Source: Ideonella sp.
GTDB lineage: Bacteria; Pseudomonadota; Gammaproteobacteria; Burkholderiales; Burkholderiaceae_C
NCBI RefSeq assembly: GCF_016702655.1
Contig: NZ_JADJDO010000016.1
Location: 87,202 to 151,201 of the forward strand
Direction of reading: 5' to 3'
DNA length: 64,000 bases
In this document: positions 21,427 to 32,185 of the stretch, one piece after another
Layout: each line of letters opens with the position of its first letter
Position numbering within the stretch: the stretch's first letter is position 1
The notes under the pieces: model-generated
The model's database searches: none
Told to the model about the DNA's origin: nothing
The model's input: only the letters and a program-made list of their open reading frames with translations
Made by a program: the position numbers and the translations under genes

Positions 21427-24400
21427 ATGAGCTCGGAACGTGACCAGCTCGAGAGCGTGATCCGCGGCCTCGAGGCGCAGCGCGGGCTGCTCGGCGACGC
21501 CTTCGTCGACGCGGGCCTCGCGCCGCTGCGCGCGCGCCTGGCCTTGCTGGGCGACGCGGCCGAGGGCGGCGCAGACTCCGGGCAGGCGCTCAAGCTCGTG
21601 ACGATCCTGTTCCTCGACGTCGTCGGCTCGACGCGCTTGAGCCAGCACCTCGATCCGGAAGACATCCACGCCGTGATGGACGGCGCGCTCGCGCGCTGCA
21701 CCGCCGTCGTCGAGGCGCACCGGGGCAAGGTGCTGCAGTACGCGGGCGACAACCTGCTCGCAGCGTTCGGCGCCGACGAGGCGCGCGAGGACGATGCCGA
21801 GCGCGCCGTGCGCTGTGGCCTGGCCCTGCTGGGCGTTGGCCGCCGGCTCGGCGAGGAAGTACGGCAGCGCCATCGGCACGAGGGCCTGGGCGTGCGCGTC
21901 GGCATCCACACCGGCGGCGTGCTGCTCGGCGGCGGCGTCGATGGCGACGCGACCATTCGCGGGATTGCGGTCAACATCGCGGCGCGCATGGAGCAGACGG
22001 CGCCGCCGGGGATGCTTCGCATCAGCCACGACACCTGGCGCCAGGTGCGCGACGCGTTCGACGTCGAGGCGCAGCCGCCGATCGCGGTCAAGGGCGTCGA
22101 GGCACCGGTTCAGACCTACCTCGTGCAGCGTGCCCGGCCACGCCCCTTCCACGCCGCGGGGCGCGGCATCGAGGGCGTGCACACGCGCATGATCGGGCGC
22201 GACGGCGAGCTGGCCGCGCTCATGGCCGCGCTCGCGGCGGTGCAGGCCACGCGGCGCATCGAGACCGTGGCCATCGTCGCCGAAGCAGGCCTCGGCAAGA
22301 GCCGGCTGCTGCGAGAGTTCGAGCGCTGGTTGCGCGATGAGCAGGCGGCGGTGCGCATCCTGCGCGGCCGTGCCAGCCCGCAGACGCCGGGCCAGCCCTA
22401 TGGCCTGCTGCGCGACGTGCTCGCCTGGCAGTTGCAGATCAACGATGGCGACAGCATGGCCGACGCGAAGCGCAAGTGCGTGGCCGGCATCGTGCCCTGG
22501 TTCGAGGCCGACGACGGCGCCGAGCTCGCGCTCGCCCATGCGCACCTGCTCGGCCACCTGATCGGCCTGGACTTCGCCGACAGCCCGCACGTGGCCGGCA
22601 TTCGCGACGACCCGCGCCAGCTCCGCAACCGCGCGTTTCACGTGGCCGCGCAGATGCTGCGGCGCAGCGCCGGAACTGGCGTGCCGGCGGTCGTGCTGCT
22701 GCTCGAGGATCTGCACTGGGCCGACGAGGGCTCGCTCGAGTTCCTGAACTTCCTCTGCGACGTCAACCGCGACATGCCGCTGCTCGTGCTCGCGCTCGCC
22801 CGCCCGGCGCTGTTCGAGCGCCGCGACGATCTGGCCTGGATGGCTGCGCAGCAGCGCATCACGCTTGCCGCGCTGGACGCCCCCGCGAGCCGCCAGCTCG
22901 CCGGCGAGCTGCTCAAGCGCCTGCCCGAGGTGCCGCCAGCCCTGGCCGAACTGGTCTCCGAGCGCGCCGAGGGCAACCCCTTCTACATGGAAGAGCTGGT
23001 CAAGATGCTGATCGATCGCGGCGCGATCACGACCGGCGGCGCGCAGTGGACGATCGATCCGCAACGCCTGCTCCAAACCGAGGTGCCAGCCTCGCTGACC
23101 GGCGTGCTGCAGGCCCGGCTCGACAGCCTGCCGCGCGGCGAGCGCGAGGCGCTGCAAGGGGCGAGCGTGATCGGCCATGTGTTCTGGGACCAGACGCTGG
23201 CCGCACTCGACGCGCGCGCGCCGGCCGCGTTGCCGGCCCTGGCGCGGCGCGAGCTCGCGCTGCCGCGCGACGCGCGGGGCGGCGAGCCGGACGACCTGCG
23301 CGAGTTCGCGTTCAGCCACAAGATCCTGCACGACGTCACCTACGACACCGTGCTCAAGCGCCGGCGCCGCGTGCTGCACGCGCGCGCCGCGGACTGGTTG
23401 GCCATGCGCAGCGGCGCGCGGGCCAACGAATGGCTCGCCGCAGCGGCCGAGCACTACGCGCTCGCCGGCGATGCGGCCCATGCGATCGAGTTCTTCACCC
23501 GCGCCGCCGAACATGCGCGCGCGCGTTTCGCGCACGACGCCGCGCTCGCCCACACGGCGCGCGCGATGGCGCTGCTCGACGGCGAGTCAGCGCAGGCCGG
23601 CGCCGCGCACGCACCGGCGCAGCTCGCGCTGCGCTGGCGGCTCGCCGTCGTGCGCGAGTTCACGCTGAGCCTGCTCGGCCGGCGCGATGAGCAGCGCCCG
23701 GTGCTGGAGGCGATGCGCCAGATCGCCGACCGTCTGGACGACGACAGACTGCGCGCCAGCGCGGCGCGGCGGCGCAGCCAGTTCGGTCTGCGCACGGCCG
23801 ACTACGCCGTGCAGGAAGCCGCGGCGCGCGCGGCGATGGCGTTCGCGGCGCGTGCCGGCGACCACGAGTCACGCCTCGAGGCCAAGCGCCTGCTGGCCGA
23901 CGCGCTCGGCGTATCGGGTCGTATCGCCCAGGGCCAGGCGGTCGCCCGCGAGGGGCTGGCCGAGGCCCGTGCGCTCGGATTCAGGCGCACCGAGGGGGTG
24001 TTCCTGAACGCGCTGTCGCACATGGCCGGCCTGCAGGACGACATGGTCGCCGGGCTCGAGTTCGACCTGCAGGACTTGCCGATCTGGCGCGAACTCGGCG
24101 ACCGCCAGGGCGAGGTCGTCGCGCTCGGCAACGTCGGCGCCGACTGGCTCTGGTTCGGCCAGTTCGAGCGCGCGCGCGCGCATCTGGAGGAGGCGCTCAG
24201 GCTCTGCCGCGCGATCGGCGCGCGCCAGCTCGAGAACGGCCCGCTCGTCAACCTGGCGCTGCTCGCCCTGTGGGAAGGCGATGTGCAGCGTGCGCTCGAA
24301 CTGGCGGTGAGCGCGATCGACGTCTCGGCGGCGGTGCAGTCGCCCGAGTTCGAGAGCGGGGCCTGGCGCACGCGCGGCGATGCCGAGCTCGCGCTCGGGC

Positions 24401-24792
24401 GGCCCGAAGCTGCGGCCGCCTCGTTCGAGCGCGCCGAGGCGCTGGCGCAGGCGATCGGCCACGGCGGCCGGCACGAGGCGCTCGCGGGCCGGGCACGCGT
24501 TGCGTCGAGCCAAGGGGACCTCGCGACGGCGTTGGCCCACGTCGAGACCTTGCTCGCCCGCCGGGCCAGCGACGAGCGCTGGGACGGCGCCGATGAACGC
24601 AGCGTGCTCTGGATCTGCCATCAGGTGCTCGCGCAGGCGGGCGACGCGCGCGCTGCCGCGCTGCTGGCCGACGCGCAGGCCGAAGTGCAGGCGCGCGCGG
24701 CGACGATCGGCGACGCGACGCTGCGCGCGAGCTTTCTCGCCAACGTGCCGCACCACCGCGCGATCGCCGCCGCCTGGGCCGCGGCAGCCTAG
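21427..24792 (+). CDS. Class III nucleotide cyclase fused to STAND-like ATPase and TPR repeats
   Basis: 1121 residues from ATG 21427; an in-frame start at 21358 would overlap the KAP gene. The cyclase domain (about 55-230) keeps both metal Asp (D64 in FLDVVGS, D108 in YAGDN) and the transition-state pair N183/R187 (VNIAARME). The adenine-selecting Lys three residues before the GD motif is Gln (Q104); the partner position is Thr (T176), as in many class IIIb enzymes. Next comes an AAA/STAND ATPase with Walker A AEAGLGKSR and Walker B VLLLEDLHWAD, then a long TPR region. Proteins of this layout are regulators that make cAMP or cGMP on binding a ligand or partner. Likely coupled to the KAP gene 61 bases upstream. 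Confidence 0.9.
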   Translation: MSSERDQLESVIRGLEAQRGLLGDAFVDAGLAPLRARLALLGDAAEGGADSGQALKLVTILFLDVVGSTRLSQHLDPEDIHAVMDGALARCTAVVEAHRGKVLQYAGDNLLAAFGADEAREDDAERAVRCGLALLGVGRRLGEEVRQRHRHEGLGVRVGIHTGGVLLGGGVDGDATIRGIAVNIAARMEQTAPPGMLRISHDTWRQVRDAFDVEAQPPIAVKGVEAPVQTYLVQRARPRPFHAAGRGIEGVHTRMIGRDGELAALMAALAAVQATRRIETVAIVAEAGLGKSRLLREFERWLRDEQAAVRILRGRASPQTPGQPYGLLRDVLAWQLQINDGDSMADAKRKCVAGIVPWFEADDGAELALAHAHLLGHLIGLDFADSPHVAGIRDDPRQLRNRAFHVAAQMLRRSAGTGVPAVVLLLEDLHWADEGSLEFLNFLCDVNRDMPLLVLALARPALFERRDDLAWMAAQQRITLAALDAPASRQLAGELLKRLPEVPPALAELVSERAEGNPFYMEELVKMLIDRGAITTGGAQWTIDPQRLLQTEVPASLTGVLQARLDSLPRGEREALQGASVIGHVFWDQTLAALDARAPAALPALARRELALPRDARGGEPDDLREFAFSHKILHDVTYDTVLKRRRRVLHARAADWLAMRSGARANEWLAAAAEHYALAGDAAHAIEFFTRAAEHARARFAHDAALAHTARAMALLDGESAQAGAAHAPAQLALRWRLAVVREFTLSLLGRRDEQRPVLEAMRQIADRLDDDRLRASAARRRSQFGLRTADYAVQEAAARAAMAFAARAGDHESRLEAKRLLADALGVSGRIAQGQAVAREGLAEARALGFRRTEGVFLNALSHMAGLQDDMVAGLEFDLQDLPIWRELGDRQGEVVALGNVGADWLWFGQFERARAHLEEALRLCRAIGARQLENGPLVNLALLALWEGDVQRALELAVSAIDVSAAVQSPEFESGAWRTRGDAELALGRPEAAAASFERAEALAQAIGHGGRHEALAGRARVASSQGDLATALAHVETLLARRASDERWDGADERSVLWICHQVLAQAGDARAAALLADAQAEVQARAATIGDATLRASFLANVPHHRAIAAAWAAAA

Positions 24793-24797
24793 TCGGA

Positions 24798-25358
24798 TCA
24801 GCTGCCCTTGGACCGCTGGCCGCGCCGGCGCGCTGCCATCTCGCGGCCCATCTCGCGCCGCGCCTGCTCGCCCAGCCTGGCGCGTGCCTGCGGATAGATG
24901 ATCGACTCCTCCAGCGCGATATGGTCGCGCGACAACGCGATGAAGATCTGCGTCCCTTCGCGCAGCGTGTCGATGTCGACCCACGACTGCCCGGACGCGA
25001 GCGCGTCGATCTGGGGTTGGAGCTCGTGCCAGTCTTCCTGCAGCCAGCCATGATCCTGGCGCAGCCGTTGCACGGCCTGCAAGACCTCTTCGGTGGCGCC
25101 GGCAAGCAGCGCCGGAAAGACATGCTGCTCCTCGTCCTCGTGATGCTGGCGCGATGCGGTCGAGAAGAACGCAACGATCGCCGCCGCTGCCTCGCGCGCC
25201 ACAGCGCTCGGCGCTGCTGTGCCGTCGAGCCCCGCCACCAGCGCAGTGAGCTCGTCGAGCCTGGCGATGGTCTCGCGATGGAAGGCGTCGAGCACCTCGA
25301 AGCCGTCCAGCGTCGCGGGCGCCTGGGTGCCCGCAGCACCCGCAGTGGTCGAACTCAT
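24798..25358 (-). CDS. Hemerythrin-domain protein
   Basis: 186 residues from ATG 25358, with GAGGAAG just before it. The four-helix hemerythrin fold is marked by His/Glu ligands in order: FHRETIARLDEL, QHHEDEEQHVFPAL, LRQDHGWLQEDWHEL and LSRDHIALEESIIYPQ. It probably binds a di-iron centre and O2 or NO. The C-terminus is basic (AARRRGQRSKGS). Single gene, convergent with the cyclase gene, 5 bases apart. Confidence 0.92.
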   Translation of the reverse strand: MSSTTAGAAGTQAPATLDGFEVLDAFHRETIARLDELTALVAGLDGTAAPSAVAREAAAAIVAFFSTASRQHHEDEEQHVFPALLAGATEEVLQAVQRLRQDHGWLQEDWHELQPQIDALASGQSWVDIDTLREGTQIFIALSRDHIALEESIIYPQARARLGEQARREMGREMAARRRGQRSKGS

Positions 25359-25560
25359 GTTGGCTTCCTCCGGCAAGCAGGTGGGTCTGTCGACACCCTC
25401 CCGGCGCGCAACCGCACGCGTTGATTCAGCGTAGCCGCTTGCCCGCAATGCTGTCTTGATGCAGGGCAACGCGAGGCGCTTGCATGCAGCAGCGCCTGCG
25501 CGCTGCGCCGGTACAGCGGCATCGTATTTGCGCCGCGCCGCGCGTCAATGCGGCCGGCAA

Positions 25561-26472
25561 TCAGCCCAGGCCCCTGGGCTCGCGGTAGGCCTGCGCCTCG
25601 GCCGCGAGCCAGGCCCTGAAGTCCTGCAGCAGCGGGTTCTCCGCGCGGCGTTCGGGGACGATCAGGTAGTAGCTGCGGTCGCTCAGGTGACGGTGCTCTA
25701 CGCACTGCACGAGCAGCCCGCGCGCGAGTTCGTCCTCGACCAGCAGGCGCGGGATCAGCGCCACCCCCAGGCGCTGGATCGCGGCCTCGGTGAGCATCGA
25801 GAACAGCTCCATGCGCGGCCCGGCAAGGTCGTTCGCCGCCTGCACGCCCTGCGACGCGAACCATTGGCGCCAGGCATAAGGGCGCGTGCTCTGCTGCAGC
25901 AGCGGAAGTTGGGCGACGTCGGCCGCCGCGAGCGCGCGCCTGCGCGCGATCAATGCCGGGCTGGCGACGGCGATCAGGTCCTCGCGCATCAGGAACTGGC
26001 CCTCGGTGCCGGGCCAGGTGGACTCGCCGGCATAGATCGCGGCGTGAAAGGGCGTCTCGTCGAACAAAAAGGGCCGCGTGCGCGGGGTAAAGTGGATGCT
26101 GATGCCGGGATGCGCGCGCAGGAAGGCGCCGAGCCTCGGCAGCAGCCACTTGGTGGCAAAGGTCGGCACCACGCCGAGTTCGAGCGCCCCGCCCTGGCCG
26201 CCGCGCGCCATCAGCTCGAAGGCATCGCGCTCGACCTCGTCCAGGCGCGCGCCAACCTGGCGGCCGTAGCTCGCGCCGGCCTCGGTGAGCGTCACGCCGC
26301 GGCGGCTGCGCCGGAAGAGCTTGAGGCCGAGAAAGGCCTCCAAGGCAGCGACCTGGCGGCAGACGGCGCTTTGCGTCACGGCCAGTTCCTCCGCGGCCTT
26401 GGTGAAGCTCTGGTGGCGCGCTGCGGCCTCGAAGGCCGCGAGTGCCGAGGTGGAGGGGATTCTTCTGCGCAT
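25561..26472 (-). CDS. LysR-family regulator, likely controller of gcdH
   Basis: 303 residues from ATG 26472; the frame extends upstream, but that part overlaps the promoter of gcdH. N-terminal winged helix: AFEAAARHQSFTKAAEELAV then TQSAVCRQVAALEAFLG; the effector domain follows (ALELGVVPTFATKWLLPRLG). It resembles the GcvA/GcdR-like group. It is divergent from glutaryl-CoA dehydrogenase, and two dyads lie in the shared gap, so it probably activates gcdH in response to a glutarate-pathway metabolite. Confidence 0.93.
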   Translation of the reverse strand: MRRRIPSTSALAAFEAAARHQSFTKAAEELAVTQSAVCRQVAALEAFLGLKLFRRSRRGVTLTEAGASYGRQVGARLDEVERDAFELMARGGQGGALELGVVPTFATKWLLPRLGAFLRAHPGISIHFTPRTRPFLFDETPFHAAIYAGESTWPGTEGQFLMREDLIAVASPALIARRRALAAADVAQLPLLQQSTRPYAWRQWFASQGVQAANDLAGPRMELFSMLTEAAIQRLGVALIPRLLVEDELARGLLVQCVEHRHLSDRSYYLIVPERRAENPLLQDFRAWLAAEAQAYREPRGLG

Positions 26473-26493
26473 CGCGGCAAGGTCCGGTTCGGA

Positions 26494-26558
26494 ATGATCA
26501 ATCCGCACATCATCGTGCAAATAAGTCGTTTGCGCCGCGGCCGACTCGAACGTACATT
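26494..26558 (+). promoter_or_regulatory. gcdH promoter with LysR-type operator dyads
   Basis: ATGAT-N10-ATCAT (26494-26513) and GCAAA-N7-TTTGC (26517-26533) form two dyads in the gap between the LysR gene and gcdH. A -35-like TTGCGC (26530-26535) is followed after 17 bases by TACATT (26553-26558), placing the start of transcription near 26565, 41 bases before gcdH. The first dyad sits where LysR recognition sites usually lie. Confidence 0.5.
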
Positions 26559-26605
26559 GCCTGCTGTCGCGCGCCCGTCGCGCAGCATCTTTGCAGGAGA
26601 AACGA

Positions 26606-29043
<2,438 letters not shown>

Positions 29044-29156
29044 CGGCTCAGACTGAAAGCGGCAGTTGGACTCGCCCGAGCGGGCTGCCGGCCCGGGGTG
29101 CGCTGCTGAAAGGCTGGGCCGCGAGGACAACGATCGCAGCGAGCCGGAAGATTCTC

Positions 29157-29178
29157 GACCCCCCCCATCGAGGGGGTC
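29157..29178. repeat. GC-rich hairpin after the CoA-transferase
   Basis: GACCCCC and GGGGGTC form a 7-base stem around a short C-rich loop in the 253-base gap before the first secreted protein gene. It lacks a T-run on either side. It could attenuate read-through, but this is uncertain. Confidence 0.35.
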
Positions 29179-29296
29179 ATCGGCCGGTGCCGGCCGCGCA
29201 GCGCTGCGTGCGGCAGCGCACAATGCATGAGCGCCTCGGCGTCGTTCTGGTGCGCGTGCGCAAGTCCCTCCCCTGCCGATACCAAGGAAACCCAAA

Positions 29297-30280
29297 ATGG
29301 CACAACCGTCGATCCGCCTCGCCCACCTGGCTGCAACCCTCCCCCTGCTCGCCTCCGCGGGTGCTTTCGCCCAGGCCGCCGCTCCCGTCGATCCGCTCAG
29401 GCACATCGCCCCGCACGAGCGCCGCGCCTATGTCGAGCAACTCGTCGCGCGGCAGCGCGCAGCAAGGCTGCAAGCCGGCGCCGCTGCGGCCGACATCACG
29501 CCGCCGGTGCTCACGGCGTTCAACGCAGCCACGAAGCTCGCCCTCGACAAGGCCGACGCCAAGTTCAAGGTCGCCGTGAAGGCGACCGACGACATGTCGG
29601 GCGTGATGCGCATGTACTTTTACGCCTCCGGGCCGAGCGGACAATCCTTATCTTTTGAAGCCATCCCCGGCTACCCGGCCAAGTCGGTCAATGTTGCTGC
29701 GGGACCGGCCTGGTACCAGATGAACCGCTTCCTCGAGCCCGGGACCTGGGTCATCGCCTACGGCTACGGCTACGACGTGGCCGACAACTGGGCCAGCTTC
29801 GACGGCGCGACGCTCGCCGCGCTCGGCAACACAACCTTCACCGTTGTCAACAACGGCGGCTACGACCGCACCGTGCCGGTACTCACGGGCGGCAAGATCA
29901 TCACTTCGGCGGTTTCGCTGTCCAAGCACCAGCCCGGGACGACGCAGCATCGCTATGCCGGCGCATCGCTCAGCGGCACCGACGCGGGCAACGGTGCACT
30001 GTCCGGCATCCAATCTGGGAACGCGTATTTTTGCCAGCTTGCCGACACGAGCCAGTGCATCTACCTGTACGGCGAGGTCACCGCGACCGGGCAGGCATCG
30101 GCCAACTTCACCGTTGGCACCCAGATCCAGGACGGCAACGTGGCTGGCGACTACGAGCTGCGGCACGTCTACCTCTATGACCGGGCCGGCAATACCACCT
30201 ACCTCACGAGCGACAAGTTCGGCGGGTCGACCGACTTCAGCACGATGTTCCCGACGACCGTGATCACGCTCACGCCTTGA
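29297..30280 (+). CDS. Secreted protein of a locally triplicated family, copy A
   Basis: 327 residues with a clear signal peptide (MAQPSIRLAHLAATLPLLAS then AGAFAQ). Family marks: HIAPHERRAYVEQLVARQRA, an Ig-like stretch KFKVAVKATDDMSGV, the very conserved LAALGNTTFTVVNNGGYD, a Cys pair (YFCQLADTSQCIYLYG), and a tail FGGSTDFSTMFPTT. It looks like two beta-sandwich domains; no enzyme motif is seen and I do not recognise the family. ATG 29297 follows AAGGAAA. Copies B (31153) and C (33564) lie downstream in the same direction. Confidence 0.85.
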   Translation: MAQPSIRLAHLAATLPLLASAGAFAQAAAPVDPLRHIAPHERRAYVEQLVARQRAARLQAGAAAADITPPVLTAFNAATKLALDKADAKFKVAVKATDDMSGVMRMYFYASGPSGQSLSFEAIPGYPAKSVNVAAGPAWYQMNRFLEPGTWVIAYGYGYDVADNWASFDGATLAALGNTTFTVVNNGGYDRTVPVLTGGKIITSAVSLSKHQPGTTQHRYAGASLSGTDAGNGALSGIQSGNAYFCQLADTSQCIYLYGEVTATGQASANFTVGTQIQDGNVAGDYELRHVYLYDRAGNTTYLTSDKFGGSTDFSTMFPTTVITLTP

Positions 30281-30349
30281 GAAGTCGAGGCATTCAGAAG
30301 CCCGGCACGCGCGGCGCCACGACCCGCGTCGAAGCTGCTGCCGAGATGA

Positions 30350-31036
30350 ATGTCGCAGCACGGACTCGGATTTGACCCGGCGAGCCTGCTTGCGCTGAAT
30401 CCGCGCCTCGTCATCTGCTCGATCACCGGCTTCGGGCAGACCGGGCCCTACGCGCCGCGCGCGGGCTACGACTTCCTGATCCAGGGCATGGGCGGCCTGA
30501 TGAGCGTGACCGGCCGCGCCGATGGCGAGGAGGGCTCCGGCCCGCAGAAGGTGGGCGTCGCGCTGACCGACATCATGACCGGCCTGTACGCGACGATCGC
30601 GGTCCAGGCCGCACTTGCCGAGCGCGAGCGCTCCGGCCTCGGCCAGCATATCGACCTCGCGCTGCTCGACGTGCAGGTCGCCTGCCTCGCCAACCAGGCA
30701 TCGAACTATCTCGCCGGCGGCGTCGTGCCGCGGCGCATGGGCAACGCGCACCCGAACATCGTTCCGTACCAGGACTTCCCGACCGCCGACGGCGACATGA
30801 TCCTCGCCATCGGCAACGACGGCCAGTTCGCAAAGTTCTGCGCCGTCGCCGGCCACCCCGAGTGGGCCGCGGACGCACGCTTCGCGACCAACCCGCAGCG
30901 CGTCGCGAACCGCAGCGTGCTGATCCCGCTGCTGCGCCAGGCGACCGTGATGCGCGCGACGCGCGAGAGTCTTGCCGACTGGCTGGGCCGGCAGGCGACC
31001 GAGATCCAGGCAATGCGAGACGCAGGGGTGGTCTGA
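30350..31036 (+). pseudogene. Truncated second copy of the CoA-transferase gene
   Basis: 228 codons matching the middle of the gene at 27799-29043. It lacks about the first 110 residues and then jumps from ATVMRATRE to SLADWLG, losing about 75 residues, before ending GVV like the parent. Bases 30734-30967 match 28522-28755 with only four differences in 234, all at third codon positions and silent, while the 5' part is more diverged. The DLALLDVQVA loop is kept, but the N-terminal CoA-binding part is gone, so it should not be a working enzyme. It lies between secreted copies A and B. Confidence 0.8.
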
Positions 31037-31152
31037 CCGGGCCGAAGGATGGCGCGAGCCGGCCACGCGCGCGCCGTTGACAGGCGGCAATCGGCGCTGC
31101 GGCGTCGCGGGCATCATCGAACCGCCCCCACCGCTTCCGCTACGGACCCGCC

Positions 31153-32157
31153 ATGCGCCACGCCCTCCACCGCTACGCCCGAGCGACCCTCGTCGGTTCC
31201 GCCGCGCTGTTGGGTGCGCTCTGCGCGGCGCTGCCCGCCGCGGCGGCGGACGCCGCGGCTCAGGAACGGATCATCGAGAGCCTTGCGCCCGCGGAGCGCC
31301 AGGCCTACGTGCAGCGGCTCGTGGCACGGCAGCGGGCACGAGCCGCGCCCAGCCTGGACATCGACGTGACCGGCCCGGTGCTGACCGGCTTCAATGCACC
31401 GACGACGCTCGATCTCGACAAGGCGGCCGCGCCGTTCAAGCTCGTCGTGAAGGCGACCGACGACCTGTCGGGCGTGAACAGCATGGTCCTCTATGCCTGG
31501 GGCCCGCAAGGCCTGAGCGCGCAGCCCGTCATCCTCAGTGCGTCGAGTCCGCCGTTGAAGAGTTTCAGCGTCGCCGGGGGGATCGGCATTGCCAATCCGA
31601 TGCTCGAGCCCGGGCCATGGAAGTTCTCGTGGGGCTATGGCTACGACGGGGCGAGCAACTACAGCTACTTCGACGAGGCGGTGCTCGATGCGCTGGGCAA
31701 CACGACGTTCACGGTCGTCAACAATGGCGGCTACGACGTCGTCGCACCGACGCTGACCGAGGGCGTCGTTCAGACGCCGAGCGTCTCGCTGTCGTCCGTC
31801 GTGCCCGGGACGACCAGCAAGCCGCCGTGGTTGAGGCTCAAGGTCAGTGCGGCCGACACCGGCAATTCGGCGCGAGCCGGCGTGAGCGGGGTCAGGGCGA
31901 CCTTCTGCAAGGTCGCCGAACCCAGCGTGTGCCTCGACACGGTGGGCGTTACGTTTGCGACGGGGCAGGCCAATGTGAGCCTGTACGTCGGCGCGCAGCT
32001 CGCCGTCACCAACTCGACGGGAACCTACGATCTGAAGACCGTCGATGTCTACGACCACGCCGGCAACTACAACTATTACACCAGCACGGCCTTCGGCGGC
32101 ACGACCGACTTCAGCGCCTACTTTCCGGGAGGCACGACGATCAAGATCAAGCCCTGA
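31153..32157 (+). CDS. Secreted protein of a locally triplicated family, copy B
   Basis: 334 residues with a signal peptide (RATLVGSAALLGALCAALPA). It shares with copies A and C the segments AERQAYVQRLVARQRARA, FKLVVKATDDLSGVNSM, MLEPGPWKFSWGYGYDG, LDALGNTTFTVVNNGGYD, a Cys pair (TFCKVAEPSVCLD) and FGGTTDFSAYFPGGTTI. It is the most diverged of the three, including its signal peptide. Function unknown; export and beta-rich structure are inferred from sequence. Convergent with the MFS carrier. Confidence 0.85.
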   Translation: MRHALHRYARATLVGSAALLGALCAALPAAAADAAAQERIIESLAPAERQAYVQRLVARQRARAAPSLDIDVTGPVLTGFNAPTTLDLDKAAAPFKLVVKATDDLSGVNSMVLYAWGPQGLSAQPVILSASSPPLKSFSVAGGIGIANPMLEPGPWKFSWGYGYDGASNYSYFDEAVLDALGNTTFTVVNNGGYDVVAPTLTEGVVQTPSVSLSSVVPGTTSKPPWLRLKVSAADTGNSARAGVSGVRATFCKVAEPSVCLDTVGVTFATGQANVSLYVGAQLAVTNSTGTYDLKTVDVYDHAGNYNYYTSTAFGGTTDFSAYFPGGTTIKIKP

Positions 32158-32185
32158 GACAGCGCCGCGTCCAGGGGCGTGCAGC

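Noticed and set aside
17133..22091. 1652-residue open frame on the minus strand
   Set aside because: It is antisense to the KAP and cyclase genes, both of which have clear domains; the frame has no motif and is of low complexity.
29157..29178. C/G hairpin as a Rho-independent terminator
   Set aside because: There is no T-run after the stem on either strand, so it is listed only as a hairpin.
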